Of a stretch of 53,151 nucleotides of DNA, positions 1 through 11,881 are shown piece by piece. Below the pieces are notes generated by a model that had not been told where the DNA came from, searched no databases, and worked only from the letters and a program-made list of their open reading frames with translations. The stretch is taken from positions 1 through 53,151 of the forward strand of contig JAVKOQ010000348.1 of the NCBI GenBank assembly GCA_031835245.1, written 5' to 3'. This DNA comes from Balamuthia mandrillaris. Taxonomy: Eukaryota; Discosea; Longamoebia; Balamuthiidae. A program made the translations under genes and the position numbers. The number at the start of each line of letters is the position of its first letter. The first letter of the stretch is position 1.

Positions 1-18
1 ATGGGTTCTCCTTGCTGT

Positions 19-233
19 TTAAGTTTCAGTAATATAAAGCACCTTCAGTGCCCCTATTACGAGCAAGAAAAGAACAATGTGAGAGGGAAGGGAAGCACTA
101 ACTCCTTTGGGATAACTAGAAATCGCAAGCCCTGATGCTACGTTATGTACAGTTTCCATTTGATTAGTCAAGTCATCCACGGGGCCGTTAATAGCCTCAC
201 CATCCGCCTTCAGTGCTCCTTTCACTTTTATAT
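19..233 (-). CDS. Possible terminal exon of an unidentified membrane protein
   Basis: A minus-strand reading frame follows a plausible acceptor (CTACCAG, AG at 235-234) and ends at a stop at 19. It encodes about 70 residues: a polar stretch with KVKGALKADGEAINGPVDD, then a hydrophobic C-terminal segment (IVLFLLVIGALKVLYI) that could be a tail anchor. I do not recognise the family. No convincing upstream exon was found between this exon and the uL3m gene, so it may be a fragment or a chance frame. An ATG at 276 would also keep the frame open without splicing. Confidence 0.3.
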
Positions 234-831
234 CTGGTAGAAATATCCATTCTCTATGGCACACCAAAACAAACAAACATTTAGAGAAGAAACCAGCAGA
301 GGAAAGTGAGAGAGAGAGAGGAGAGAGAAGAGAGAGCGCCGGAGGGAGAGAGAGAGAGAGAGAGCATACTTGTATGGTCCCATTTTGGGAATATCTTTTG
401 GTGTGTTCTTGCCGCCAGAAGAATGGCTTTCGCTTTCCTCCTCTTCATCCTGTATTGTGGGGAAAAAAAAGCGTTCGTAAAGTCAGAAGAAGGAAGCAAT
501 GAAAACAAACAACAAGGATGCACGCTAGCGAATAGAAACGACAAGATAGAAACAACAAGAAAGGGAGAGGCAGCAACGAAACGACCGACGAGAAAGAAAA
601 AACAAACACAACAATAAAACAGATAAGAGAGCGAGTGTTTAAATCAAACAACAACAACATCAAAAAAGTAGTACGAACCGAGACTAGGATCGTGTCAAGC
701 TTTTCTAACAGCTTCGTGACCCCTCTCCACTGGTGTTACCGCCGCTCGAACCACCCGATTTATGCCCAGAGCTTTTCTTTTGCTCTTTCTTCTTCCCCTA
801 AGTACAGCAGTACAGCAGTAGTGAGTGACAT

Positions 832-863
<32 letters not shown>

Positions 864-1313
864 AAATTTAAAATCCATCAAACAGCTGTAAAGAGATCGA
901 AAATAAATAAATAAAAAAAAGAGAACTCTACCTTCATCATATTCATTTTTTTTTAAAAAAAAAAGATGAATCAAGCGCAGCCCTCCACACACAAAAAAAA
1001 AAGCTACTACGCCGCTGCTACTGCTTCCTTCCACCACCACCGCACCACTGGCCAAAGAAGAGAGAGGCCTTTTTTTTCTCTCTCTTCGCTGCACCCACAA
1101 AAAAAACAGCGGAGAGCGGAAATGAAATGAAAAATGCCCTAATTTGGTGGTAGGACGTGAGAGCGGACAAAAAGCACCTGCAATGAAGGCAGGAGGTAGA
1201 TAAGAGATAGGTATGGCCCAAATAGTATTTTTCTTGGTTTGGGGGGGTTCGTTCGTTGTCGCACATTCCGCTCTTCATTGCGGAACACAGTTCCGTTGCA
1301 AGGGAATCATCTG
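234..1313. other. Stretch without a clear gene, rich in simple repeats
   Basis: This kilobase holds GA runs (about 307-363 and 832-858), several A and T homopolymers, and short open frames without family resemblance or codon bias. Some of it may be intron of the exon at 19-233. The right end is the 3' flank of uL3m. No RNA gene is visible. Confidence 0.5.
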
Positions 1314-3280
1314 TTACTTTCTGTCCTCCTCCGCTTCGTCCTCCTCCTCGTCCTCCTCGTAGAATCCCTCGTCCTCCTCCTCCTCCTCTTCGGCCAGCTC
1401 GCTCATGCCCAACGCCTCCGCCGACCACTCGGACAGCAGCTCCGCCGCGCGCCTCTCCTCCTCCGCGCCCTCCACCTCGAACCTCAGCAGGTCCCTCTCC
1501 GCCCTGGTGAAGGAGATCTCGCCGGGAGAGACGAACGCTGAGTTATCGCGGTAAATCCAGGGTCCGGAGGGCAGCTCCCCGGCCCTCCATTTGTCGACGG
1601 TGGGGAAGCTGTTGCGGTAGGCCTCCACAATGGAGACCACGTCCAGCGAGTCGTCCTTGTTCTTGGAGGGGTCCTCGGCAAAGGCCGCCTTACGCGCCTG
1701 CATGGCGCTCCACCACTCGGGCGGCTTGCAGTTGGCGGTGATGATGTGGGGCAGCTCTTCCTCCTCGCCCGTTTCGTCCTTTTTGCGGATGTAAGTGGGA
1801 TAGGGAGGAGGGAAGTAGTGCCATTTGTTCTTGGCGTCGCTGACGCGGACAAAGCTGCCGGCGTGGCCGGGTACGTGGCCGCGCACGTAGAGCAAGTTGT
1901 GCTTCGTGTTGATCTTCCATAACTGATGTTGTTGGAGTTGTTGTGATTAATAACGTTGATTGTGAAAATGAGAAACAGAGAGGGAGGATCACGACATGCA
2001 AGGGAGAAGGAGAGAGAGAGAGAGAGAAGAGAGAGCGAAGTGTACAAAGAGATTTTTGACGGTGCAATTCTTGCCACCCATGCGACCAGGAAGTTTCTTG
2101 CCCTTAAACACTTTGCTTGGAATCTAGTCATCATTGAACTCGTTTGTTAGAAAATAAAAAACACCGGATGAAAGAGCGAAAAGAAGAAAAAGAAGAACTA
2201 GAGGAAGAGCATACAGAGTGTTGACCAATGGAACCCGGAACTCGATGCGAAAGACTGTTGCCGTGAGAGGCACGCTGGCCAGCAAAACCCCACCTCTTCA
2301 TGACACCTTGGAAACCTTTGCCAATGGACACTCCTGAAATGTCGAGGTATTGTCCCGGTGTGAAGTGTTCTGCCCTTATTTCCGTACCTTTTTTATTCTC
2401 GTGAGTTAAAATAGAAAGAACTTCCTGCGAATGGAGGAAGAAGAAGGAAGAAGAAAGAAGAAAGACAAAGAAGAAAGAAGAAAGAAAGAAAGAAAAAAAA
2501 AGGAAGAAGGAAGAGAGGAGAATGAAGGAAGCCGGAAAGAGGCAAGGAAACAAGAAGGAAGAGAAGAACAAGGACAAGGACAGGAGAGGAAGAGGAAAAA
2601 TGGCTAACAGGAAGAGCCAAGGGAGAAAACAGCGTAAAGCAGAGCTCAAACGAACCCACAGGAAGGACTCCATTCTCGCTGACAGGAAACTCGGCAATGT
2701 GGCGCTTGGGCTCGAGCCCGCGCCGGTAAAACTCCATGCGAAGGGGCTTGCTGAGGTTCTCGGGCTTCACCGCGCCCGCGCCCACCTGCACCATGACCTC
2801 ACCGGGCTTCCTGTTCTTGTCCGTCCACTTCACCTGTGTTACCTGACAGTTGGCCAACTAGTAGTCCCAAAAAGATTTTTTTTTTCCATCCGATGTTTTC
2901 GATTAGAATTAAACCAAAAAAAAAATAAAATAAAATTAACTTACTTTGATGATGGTGACTGGGTAAAAGTCGTAGAACTCGTTCCATTCGCTGGTCATCC
3001 CCACTTTGACGCCCACCACCCCAACGCGCTTCGAGTTCTGCGTCCAGCCGGTGTTGCGATCAAAGACGTCAAAGGGGGTGATGCGCTCCATGAAGAGCTG
3101 GTCCTTGGGCACGCCGATGGTGTTGTGGCGCCACTTGGTCTTTTTCTTTCGGAGGGGGATCACGCTCAGGCTGGAGGCGCGCAGCATGCCCTGCTGCCAC
3201 AGCACGGGGGAGGAGGCCGCAAAGGCCCCGGCCCCTGGCCCTCCTCGCATCGCCGCCAACAAGGGCAAACTCCCCTTCAT
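1314..3280 (-). CDS. Mitochondrial large ribosomal subunit protein uL3m
   Basis: Five exons: 3280-2945, 2857-2656, 2387-2215, 2123-2046, 1922-1314; 1398 nt, 465 aa. uL3 binds 23S-type rRNA near the peptidyl transferase centre; the N-terminal basic leader ([13 protein letters not shown], then RKKKTKWR) and the DCQV-like sequence [10 protein letters not shown] indicate the mitochondrial form. Family motifs in order: [15 protein letters not shown] (residues about 90-105), [28 protein letters not shown] with ASHG and [26 protein letters not shown], and [11 protein letters not shown]. The last exon adds roughly 150 residues after the uL3 core, ending in a very acidic tail (long runs of E and D), which is unusual for an rRNA-binding protein. 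The gene is head-to-head with the FG-GAP gene. All introns are pyrimidine-rich on the coding strand. Confidence 0.93.
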
Positions 3281-3707
3281 GGTGTGTTTTTTTTCTTTTC
3301 TTTTCTTTTTTTTAACTTGTATTTTTTTCTTTCCCGCCGGTTCGACTCCTGCGGAGGGATGTTTGATTTTCTTTTTTTAAGCCAAACGTTGCCGCGGGTT
3401 CGACTCCTTCTAGATCCCAAGATTTTCTTTCAACCGAGCACGGGTGCTCGGTTCGAACCCTACTTGGTACTAATGAGTTTAGCAAAAAAAAACAACCAAG
3501 TGTCGACGGAAAAGAAGGCCGTCGTGCCATTGGTTGCTCTCGATAAGTGTCGTTTCGTGAGAAAAGGAAAAAAATTGTGACAAAAATCAATTGGTATAAA
3601 TAAGGGGGAGAGAAAGAAAGAGGGGAAGGACTACGTTTCGGGTACGTGAGCTGGTCGTGATGTATATCTCATCACTTCTGTTACTCATTCCTTCTCTCCT
3701 TCTGGAC

Positions 3708-3748
<41 letters not shown>

Positions 3749-3845
3749 TTCGATTTTTCTTCAACTCTCTGTCTCTCGCTCTCGCACTCCCTTTCTCCTC
3801 TCACATTCTGGTATGCTTATCATACTGATTGATGTCCTAGCAGGA
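3281..3845. promoter_or_regulatory. Divergent promoter region with perfect hairpin and B-box-like motifs
   Basis: This gap separates uL3m (minus) from the FG-GAP gene (plus). It contains a perfect 10-base-arm inverted repeat with a GG loop at 3432-3453 (AACCGAGCAC / GTGCTCGGTT) and three GGTTCGA motifs (near 3350, 3398 and 3450) that resemble the B box of Pol III promoters. None sits in a foldable tRNA. A (CT)n run at about 3713-3744 lies in the probable 5' leader of the FG-GAP gene. Confidence 0.45.
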
Positions 3846-4226
3846 ATGAAAGCGTTGTTGGTGGTAGCGCTGTGCTTGTCTGTGGCGTGGGCCAACCACT
3901 TCCCTGCGGTACTCGATGACGCACAGCTGAACCCCCAAATGGGACAGATCTTTGAGGCCCCAATACTACCCGAATTTACCCAAGCACGGCTGGGTTGGGA
4001 TAGCGCTTCCACGTACTTTGACTTTGATGTTTACCCAGACACAGTTGTTTCATCACCTGGAATTGCGGTTCTTATGGACGGTGCGCTTACTTCCTTTTGG
4101 TTTTGGCCAACCTCTGTTTATCATTTTCTCTATCTTTTTGTTCGCACTCCTTTGTTCCTCCCTGCTTTTCCTTTCTCTCCTATCTCCATTCTCTGAATTC
4201 TAAGTTTTTACTGTACCTGTCTCTCC

Positions 4227-4264
<38 letters not shown>

Positions 4265-6542
4265 GCCTTCTCCCATTGTTACTTCATTGCTCTTTGAAAT
4301 CTCTCCCTTTCCGATGCGCCTCTCTTCTCCTTAGTCGCATTCATGGAGGACTTGCCACCTAACCTTGCTTGGATGAACAGGAAAACTGGTCCCCGAGGTG
4401 GGCGGCATCGCCTTTGGCATTTCCAGCCGCCTCGATGGCCTCTCCGGCAGCTCCTCCTCCTTCTCCGGTAGCTCCCTCTCCTCCGATGAGGATGGGCTCC
4501 CGACCTTCTCCTTCCTGCCGGGCCTGCAGGAGGGGGACAACTTTGGCTACGCCCTGGCGGTGGGCGACGTCAACGGGGACGGGCTGGGCGACGTGGCCTC
4601 CTGCTGGACCGGCACGCTCAGCGGGTTGGGGGGCTGCGCGGTGGTGCTGGGCAACCCCTCGGGGGAGGTCCCCCCCACCCTCGCCCACCTCAACGGCAGC
4701 AACGGCTTTTGCTTCACCTCCACCGCCGCCCACGATAACTTTGGCACGGCGGTGACGGTGGGCGATATCAACAACGATGGCTACGGGGACCTCTGCGTGG
4801 GGGCGCATGGGCAGCGCGACGCCCCCGGCCACGTGCACTGCCTCTTTGGCCGGAGCAGCTTTGCGGCGCTCTACGACACGGACTCGTTGGCCGAGGTGGA
4901 GGGGGACGAAGAGAGCGGGGAGAACGGCTTCACCATCGTGGGGCAGGGCTCCGATGACTTTGGGTACAGCCTCTCCTGGGTGGATTTCGATGGCAATGGC
5001 CGCGTTGACCTCGTCGTCGGCAGTCCCGATCACATCCTCGCGAGTGAGGACGAGTCCGTGGAGTCCTCCTCGGAAGAAACGTTGGCCTCTGCCCCAGGTG
5101 CCATCTACGTCATTCGCAACGCCGATCTGTGGTCCTCGGTGGTGTCAGTGGAGCAGTTGATGGCGTTGGAGCAGGCCTTCATCGTGGTGGGAAGCCAGGA
5201 TGGCCAAAGGTTCGGCGAGGCCCTGGCCACCGGCGACCTCGATGCCGACGGCTTTGGCGACATCGCCGTGGGTGCTCCGCTCACCGACCTGGCCGTCGAG
5301 GGGGAGGAGGAGGAGGAGACGGAGCTGACCAACGCCGGCGCCGTCTTTGTCATCTTTGGCAAAGGAGGATACCTGCCAGCCACGTTGGAGGAGAACTCCT
5401 TCTTCACGTTCTTGGGCCGCTTTGAGAACGATCGCATCGGCTCGAGGCGCACCTTGGCCTTTGGAGACATCAACAACGATGACAAGGATGACTTTTACAT
5501 CGGAGCTCCCTTTGCTAAGCAGCTGCACAGCGAGATTTTCCCAGAGTCAGACTCTGAGTCAGAGTCACAGAAGCCTTCACGCCGTCGCAGCCTCGCCACC
5601 AAACAGTCCGAACACAGCGAACAAGGATTCGGCAGCGATTCCTTGGTTGAGTTTGATGGAGAAGGCTCGGACGACGAAGGGCCAGAAGAGGAAGAAGAGG
5701 AGCTCATCAACGGAGCGGGTTACGTGGCGGTCATCTACGGTCGTTGTGGTTTCTTCCGCGGCTACGTCATGGACGTGAGCTTCATGGACGGTCGCTTGGG
5801 CTTCCGCTTTACCACCAGCAGCGGCGAGGTCACGGAGATCGGCAGCTCCGTGGCCGCCTCTCCCTCTGTTCACAGCACCGGCCAGGGCAGCGCACTGGTG
5901 GTCATTGGCTATGGCACAGATGTCAACAGGATAGGTGTGATCCTTGCCGAAGGTCCTTTCCTTCCTTCGGTTGAGGATGAGAGCAGCGATTCCTCTGGCT
6001 CTGGGTCTGCAGAAGAGGAAGAGGAAGAAGAGGAATGCATCCTACCAACGGTAGTAGTATCCCCCACCGACATCCGTGTCGTTGCTGGCGCCAGAAGAGG
6101 CACCGTGGTCCGTCTCGGTCAAGACACGCCAAACAATTACCTGGTCTTAATTGAAGCAGAGAATGAGCCTCACGAGAGCAACATCAACTGGATCATCCCC
6201 CCTGCCATTCCTCTGGAGAGAGCGTTTGCCGTGAATCTTACCTTGACTTACCTGAACGCTGGCGGCGACCGCTGGCACTTCTTTGCTAGGGACTTTGCCG
6301 GCAACCGCTTCGTCAAGTTGGGAAGCACCATACCGGACTTGCCAAGAAACAAGGGCCAACTTGAGACCAGAACGTTTGTGTTGCTGAGAGAGAGCTTTGG
6401 AGAGAAGGAGGTGGATGGGGTTACAGACCTGATTCGTGTGGAGGACCGTCGCTTCCGCCTTCATATTCGTACGAAGGTGAATACCCCTACAAAGGACAAG
6501 GAGTTTTACCTGGATGAGGCGTACCTTACTTTCTTGTTCTAA
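3846..6542 (+). CDS. Secreted FG-GAP beta-propeller protein
   Basis: Two exons, 3846-4080 and 4381-6542; 798 aa. The start at 3846 gives a clean signal peptide (MKALLVVALCLSVAWA); an in-frame upstream ATG at 3657 would put a CT-encoded Ser-Leu run before it and is less likely. At least five FG-GAP/integrin-alpha-like repeats follow, e.g. GDNFGYALAVGDVNGDGLGD, HDNFGTAVTVGDINNDGYGD, GQRFGEALATGDLDADGFGD, with the DxNxDGxxD calcium loops intact. Acidic and serine-rich loops interrupt the blades, and one RRR site lies between blades. The last ~190 residues (after an EEEEEEEE run) form a separate beta-rich region I do not recognise. No membrane anchor is visible, so it is probably secreted or lumenal; such propellers usually bind proteins or glycans. 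Ligand unknown. Confidence 0.85.
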
Positions 6543-6651
6543 GTGGATTTCTTTTTCATAAACACCGTTTTCTGTTTGTTGTTGTGTTTTGTTTTTTGAA
6601 GGTAGTAAAATATGCACAGAAAGAAAGATGGAAAGGGGTTAAAAAAACTTG

Positions 6652-9179
6652 TTACTTCTTGAAGGTGAGCAACACTTCATCAACAGCGACGTTGCTACCC
6701 TCTTTCACCAACACGGTCTCAATCACACCGTCACTTTCAGCTCGAAGAACATTCTAAAAAGAGAAAAACTTGGCTCAACAAACAATCCAACAAAACTCAA
6801 AAACAAAAATAAAAACGAACCTGCATCTTCATGGCTTCTACAACAGCCAGTTCTTGACCAGCAGAGACAGCTTCACCTGGTTGTACGGAAACAGAGACTA
6901 CTTGACCGGGCATAGGAGACAACAAGGAGTTCTTGTGGTCAACCGTCTTGGGAGGAGGCATGTGCTTGCTCAACTCTGCTTGCTTCAAAGATCGAACCAA
7001 AACATCCATCTATTTTGGTTGTGCAGAAAAGAGAAGTTAGTTCGTGTGATGTATATTATGTTCGAGGTTGTGTTTTGTGTTACCTCGGTACCACAGTACT
7101 GAAGACGAAGACCCAAAGGCAAGGCCTTGATAAACTGCAATAGCAGGTCACGATCGCCCACCCGAGCATCAAAGGCAATGGAGTCCACTGCCCACTCAAA
7201 TCGAATGGGCACAGAGGCCTTATTCCCAGAGTTCACTATTTCCACTTGCAACTTGCGTCGAGGAGAGGGATAGGTGTCGTCCTCCTGTTTGGTGACCTTG
7301 GCTTGGTAGTCCTTGCCATTGATGGTGACCACAAAGGTGTCAGTCGTGGGAGGAGTGGCATACTCGCTGAGCTGGCCACTTATGGTGGCTTCGCGCTCGC
7401 GACGCACGAATTGCATGGCTGCCGCAGAGACCACCAGGTCGTTCACCTCATTCTCGTTGAGCTCGTGGCCAGTGAAACCATGAGGATATTCCTGGTTTGT
7501 TGTTGTTGTTGTTGTTTTTTTTTTTTTTTGTAAGAATTCCAAGATTAAAACAAACATTGCGAAAGATAAAGAAAGAAAAGAGCACTAGAGAGCAAACAAA
7601 CCTCAGGAATGAACTTAGTGGTAAGGGCTCCCTTCCTGAAACGAGGCTGATCCATAACGTCCCTCAAGAAGGCGATGTTATGCCTCACTCCACGGATGAC
7701 ATACTCATCCAAAGCTCTCTCCATGGTTTGCACAGCTTCATCGCGGGTTGGTCCCCAGGTACAGAGCTTACAAATCAGAGGATCATAGAACGTGCTGATC
7801 TCGCTGCCTTCCATCACACCAGCGTCCACTCGCACGGAGCAAGGCGAGTCAGCCAGGCGAGCGGGCACAGGCTCATCGTCATCCAGGCGGAAGGGCGAGG
7901 AGCGGAGCTTGTGGGCAGGCTCCTTGTACCTCGTCAGGCGGCCAATGGAGGGAAGGAAGTTTCTGTAGGGGTCCTCGGCGTAAACTCTGCTCTCCAAAGC
8001 CCAACCGTGGATCTTAATATCCTCCTGAGAGAGGGCGAGCTTCCTGCCCGCTGCCACGTTGAGCATCTGCTCTACCAAGTCCACACCAGTGATATACTCC
8101 GTGATGGGATGTTCCACTTGCAGACGGGTGTTCATCTCCAAGAAGTAAAAGTTCTGGTTGTTGTCGGCAAGGAACTCCACCGTGCCGGCGGAGCGATAGT
8201 TGACTGCGCGAGCCAGGGCAACCGCCTGTTTGCCCATGGCAATGCGGGTCTCTGGGTTGAGGAGGGGGCTAGGGGCTTCCTCAATGACCTTTTGGTTACG
8301 TCTTTGGATAGAACACTCTCGCTCAGGGAAATAGAGCTGCATGATTGATTGAGTATACCTGAGCTTAGTTTTAAGAACATAATAAAATCGAGCAGCGAGA
8401 GCTAAACGAGAAAAAAGAAAGGGAGAAAGGAGGAAAGGTACATAGTTTCCGTGGCTATCACCCAAAACTTGGATTTCAATGTGTCGCGGGTTGTCAATGT
8501 ACTTTTCAATCAACATTCTGTCATCGCCGAACGAGGACTGGGCTTCAGCCTTGGATCGTTTGAAACCTTCAAGGGCCTCTTTGTCGTTCCTACATTGCGC
8601 CACCAACTTCAGATATTCTGCTAAACATAAAGGACAAAGCAATCAACGAAAGAAGAGATGGAGGAACAAACCAGGCAATCCTCATGCCCTTGCCACCACC
8701 ACCAGCGCTGGCTTTAATCATGATGGGATAGCCGATTTCATTGGCTGTTTTCTTTCTGTCAGCAAACAACAATGCATTTCGCGATAGAGAGAGAGAGAGA
8801 GAAGGGAATAAAGGGAGAATGGAGAGAATAAAAGAAAGTTAGATTTTCAAACCTATTTTAAGTACTTCCTGGTTGTCGTGCACCTCTCCCAAAAATCCTT
8901 TATAGAGAAAGCATTAGATTAGACACATAAAAAGATACAGAAAAATAGCTAAACGAACCTGGGATAACGTTGACCTTGGCAGCCTTGGCAAGCTTCTTGG
9001 ATTCGATCTTGTCACCCATGGCGTGGATGGCTTGTGAGGTAGGACCTACAAAGGCCACTCCTTCACCCTCGAGGGCTTCGGCAAAGTGAAAGTTTTCGGA
9101 AAGAAAACCTGTTTCACGATACGGTTGGTATGAGTGGTGTGGCTTGAGAACGAGGCGTGGTGATCATAGACGAGAGAAT

Positions 9180-9227
<48 letters not shown>

Positions 9228-10105
9228 GAAGGAAGGAGGGAGAACAGGACAAGCGGAGAGGCAAGGAAGAGAGATACTAAGGAAGCTAGAATAAACGAAA
9301 AAAAAAAACAGCGAACAGGATGATGCAAGGAGGGAAGAAGAGGGAGGAGAATGTGCAACAAACCATAGCCAGGATGAACGGCTTGGGCCTTTGTCTTTTT
9401 GACAACCTCCATGATGGCAGGGATGTTTAGGTAACTCTTGGAGGTAGGGGCTGGACCCTACGTTGTTTAAAAAAAATAAATAAAAGAGATTTAAAACCCA
9501 ATACACGTCACAACAACGTTGGGAGAAGAAGCCGGAGAGAAGAAAGAAACGACAAGAAAGAAAGAAATGACAAGGAAGAGAGAAGAACAACAGAAGAACA
9601 ACAGAAGGTGAAGAAGAAGAAGAAGAAGAAGAAGAAGAAGAAGAAGAAGAAGAAGAAGAAGAAGAAGAAGAAGAAGAACAAGAAGAAGAACAAGAACAAG
9701 AACAAGAACAAGAACAAGAAGAACTGAATAAAAGAAGAACAAGAAGCAAGTAAATACCACGCAGGCCGCCTCATCTGCAAGAAGAACATGTTTGGCAGCA
9801 GCATCCGCCTCGGAATAAATGGCCACTGTCTTGATGCCCAGCCTCTTGGCAGTGTTGATAACACGACACGCAATCTCTCCTCGGTTGGCTATCAAAATCT
9901 TGTCAAAGGGGCGACCCTCGCCGCTGCTTTGGGTGCCGTAGCAAGCCGCGGCCGAGGCGCCACGCCGGTTGAGCACCACGAAAGCCAGCGAGGGGGAACA
10001 GCTCTTCCTTCCAGAGAGCACCTGCGAGAGCACCGAAGAAGAAGAGGTTGATGAGGAAGACCTCGCCGCCACTCCACCACGCCAAACGTTTCCGGCGCTC
10101 CACAT
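6652..10105 (-). CDS. PCCA: Propionyl-CoA carboxylase alpha chain, mitochondrial
   Basis: Ten exons: 10105-9758, 9457-9364, 9108-8959, 8897-8853, 8744-8672, 8589-8442, 8336-7602, 7491-7084, 7009-6821, 6753-6652; 763 aa. It carries the biotin carboxylase and biotin carrier parts of the enzyme that makes D-methylmalonyl-CoA from propionyl-CoA in the mitochondrial matrix. Visible: a Ser/Arg-rich presequence (about 1-65), [25 protein letters not shown], the ATP-grasp glycine loop [41 protein letters not shown], and the biotinyl site EAMKM with Lys728. The [12 protein letters not shown] motif and a BT-type beta-barrel region favour propionyl- over methylcrotonyl- or acetyl-CoA carboxylase. Length is slightly above the animal form (about 728). 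Intron 1 holds a long (GAA)n run and intron 2 a (GA)n run on the plus strand. No beta chain gene is in the window. Confidence 0.92.
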
Positions 10106-10636
10106 TTTTTTTTATTTAATCTGTGTGTTGAGGAGGGACACCCAAAAAAAAAAAAAAAATAAAAGAAAAAAGGGGGAGGGGTCAGTGAAAGAGAAAAAAA
10201 AAGTAAAGAAGAAGCAGTAAAAAACACACAACGAAACAAAGAGAGGAAAAGGATGTTTGATTGATGATGAACACCTGAAGAGTACACGCAGCCTTTTTGC
10301 CCCTTCCTTCTCTGCTACGTTTTTTTTTTGTTTGAAATTTTTTTCATTTGGAGATAAGCCGGAATGCAAAGCATGTTTAGCATGATGAGAATGTGAAGAA
10401 TTTTAAGGTAAAATACAGGCATGTTTAGAATGATTGGAATTTGAAGAATATTTTTGCCCGCTAATGAATGATAGGCCATGAGAATTTTTCGAAAGGGTAA
10501 AATACCGTCTACGCGGCATGACCGACGTACACGTCCACTTCAAGCGCATAATGATTGGACAGATTCAGACCCAACCCACAGCTCATTCGTTTCTTACAAA
10601 GTGGAAAAGAAAAAAAGAAAGCGAGAGCAGCGAAGA
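10106..10636. promoter_or_regulatory. Divergent intergenic region between PCCA and the FKBP gene
   Basis: Contains A/T homopolymers near 10105, 10148 and 10320, and a near-repeat of GCATGTTTAG followed by ATGA or ATGATTGG and GAAGAAT at about 10372-10400 and 10420-10450. No open frame with coding character. It presumably carries both promoters. Confidence 0.4.
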
Positions 10637-11145
10637 ATGAGGAGCTCAAAGCCGCTGGTTGTTGCCCTGCTGCTGGCTTCCCTGCTGTTGGTGCTCTGCC
10701 TCCTGACGGACACCGCCGAGGCCGCTCGGAGAGCAAGGCGCAAGCACACCACCCCCTCCAGCACCGCCTCTGCCTCCTCCCCTTCGGTCGACGCGGCCCC
10801 GGACGCCACCTTGGAAGTGGAGGTGGAGCACCGCCCGGACGACTGCCCTCGTAAGTCTGCCAATGGAGACACCGTTGCCGTTCACTACATCGGTTTTGAC
10901 CCTCCCTCGTAGCTTTTGGTCCCTCTCGTCGCTTGCTAAACAAAACAAAACAAAAAAAGGTTTTCTTCAAGATGGAACTCCTTTTGACACTTCTTTGCAG
11001 AGGAATGAGCCGCTGAAACTCACTTTGGGCCAAGGCGCGGTTATCGAGGGCTGGGAGCAAGGTCTGCTTTCTGTCTTTGCTCCATGCCGCTCTCTCTCTC
11101 TCTCTCTCTCTCTCCTCTCTGCCTCGGCTCTCTGCTTCTTTGCTC

Positions 11146-11176
<31 letters not shown>

Positions 11177-11418
11177 TGCTCTCTTTTCTCGCTCTTTTTT
11201 CGCTCTCTGCTCTGCTCTGCTCTGCTCTCTCTCTCTCTCTCGTCTCGTTCTCTTCTCTTGTCTTTCTCCTCTGCATGGATAACCAACACCCTCCCGTGTG
11301 CGTTGGTTTTTGCGTTAATAAAATAGGTTTACTGGGCATGTGCAAGGGCGAGCGTCGGCGGCTGACCATTCCTCCTCACCTTGGCTATGGCGATGCTGGT
11401 TTGTTCTCTTTTATTCCT

Positions 11419-11456
<38 letters not shown>

Positions 11457-11600
11457 TCTCTCTCCTATTCTGTCTTCACCTCTTTTTACTCTATACATTC
11501 CCTTCGTCTTTCTGACTTTGTTTTTTGAACAGGATTCCCACCAGTAATTCCACCAAAGGCAACTCTTCACTTTGCTGTGGAACTTGTGGACTTTGTCTGA
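10637..11600 (+). CDS. FKBP-type peptidyl-prolyl isomerase, secretory pathway
   Basis: Four exons: 10637-10892, 10960-11061, 11327-11398, 11533-11600; 165 aa, all three junctions phase 1. Residues 1-29 are a signal peptide ([17 protein letters not shown] ending TAEA), then a basic Ser/Ala-rich linker. The single FKBP domain shows [60 protein letters not shown] and the C-terminal FAVELVDF strand, so the pocket residues (F-D, W of EGW, Y of LGYG) are present. It resembles FKBP2, an ER-lumen foldase, but lacks a KDEL/HDEL-type tail, so it may be retained otherwise or secreted. Introns 2 and 3 are nearly pure (CT)n. Confidence 0.9.
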
Positions 11601-11697
11601 ACTCTCTTCATCCTGCTTTCAACATTTATCTACCCAAAAGCCGTTCATCTAGTTCAATAACAAACCACAATTTACTCACTTGGCCAAGATACGCGTT

Positions 11698-11728
<31 letters not shown>

Positions 11729-11830
11729 ATCTCGCTCTTTCTCTATCTCTTTTTCTCTTTCTCATTCGTCGTTGCTCTTTCTCGTTCTCGTTCTCTCTTT
11801 CTCTTTCCTCTCTCTCTTTCCTCTCTCTCT

Positions 11831-11881
<51 letters not shown>

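Noticed and set aside
306-617. 103-residue plus-strand frame near the left edge
   Set aside because: Begins in a GA repeat and shows no codon bias or family.
3340-3480. Three tRNA-like T-loop motifs taken as tRNA genes
   Set aside because: No cloverleaf folds on either strand; kept only as B-box-like motifs.
2522-3580. 352-residue plus-strand frame
   Set aside because: Runs antisense through three exons and two introns of uL3m; the exact 3n exon sum and motifs support the minus strand.
4359-5033. 224-residue frame antisense to the FG-GAP gene
   Set aside because: GC-rich mirror of the propeller coding sequence; no start context, no family, and the sense frame is clearly real.
9114-9749. 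Frames of repeated Ser, Leu or Phe in the PCCA region
   Set aside because: They translate the (GAA)n and (GA)n repeats of PCCA introns 1 and 2.
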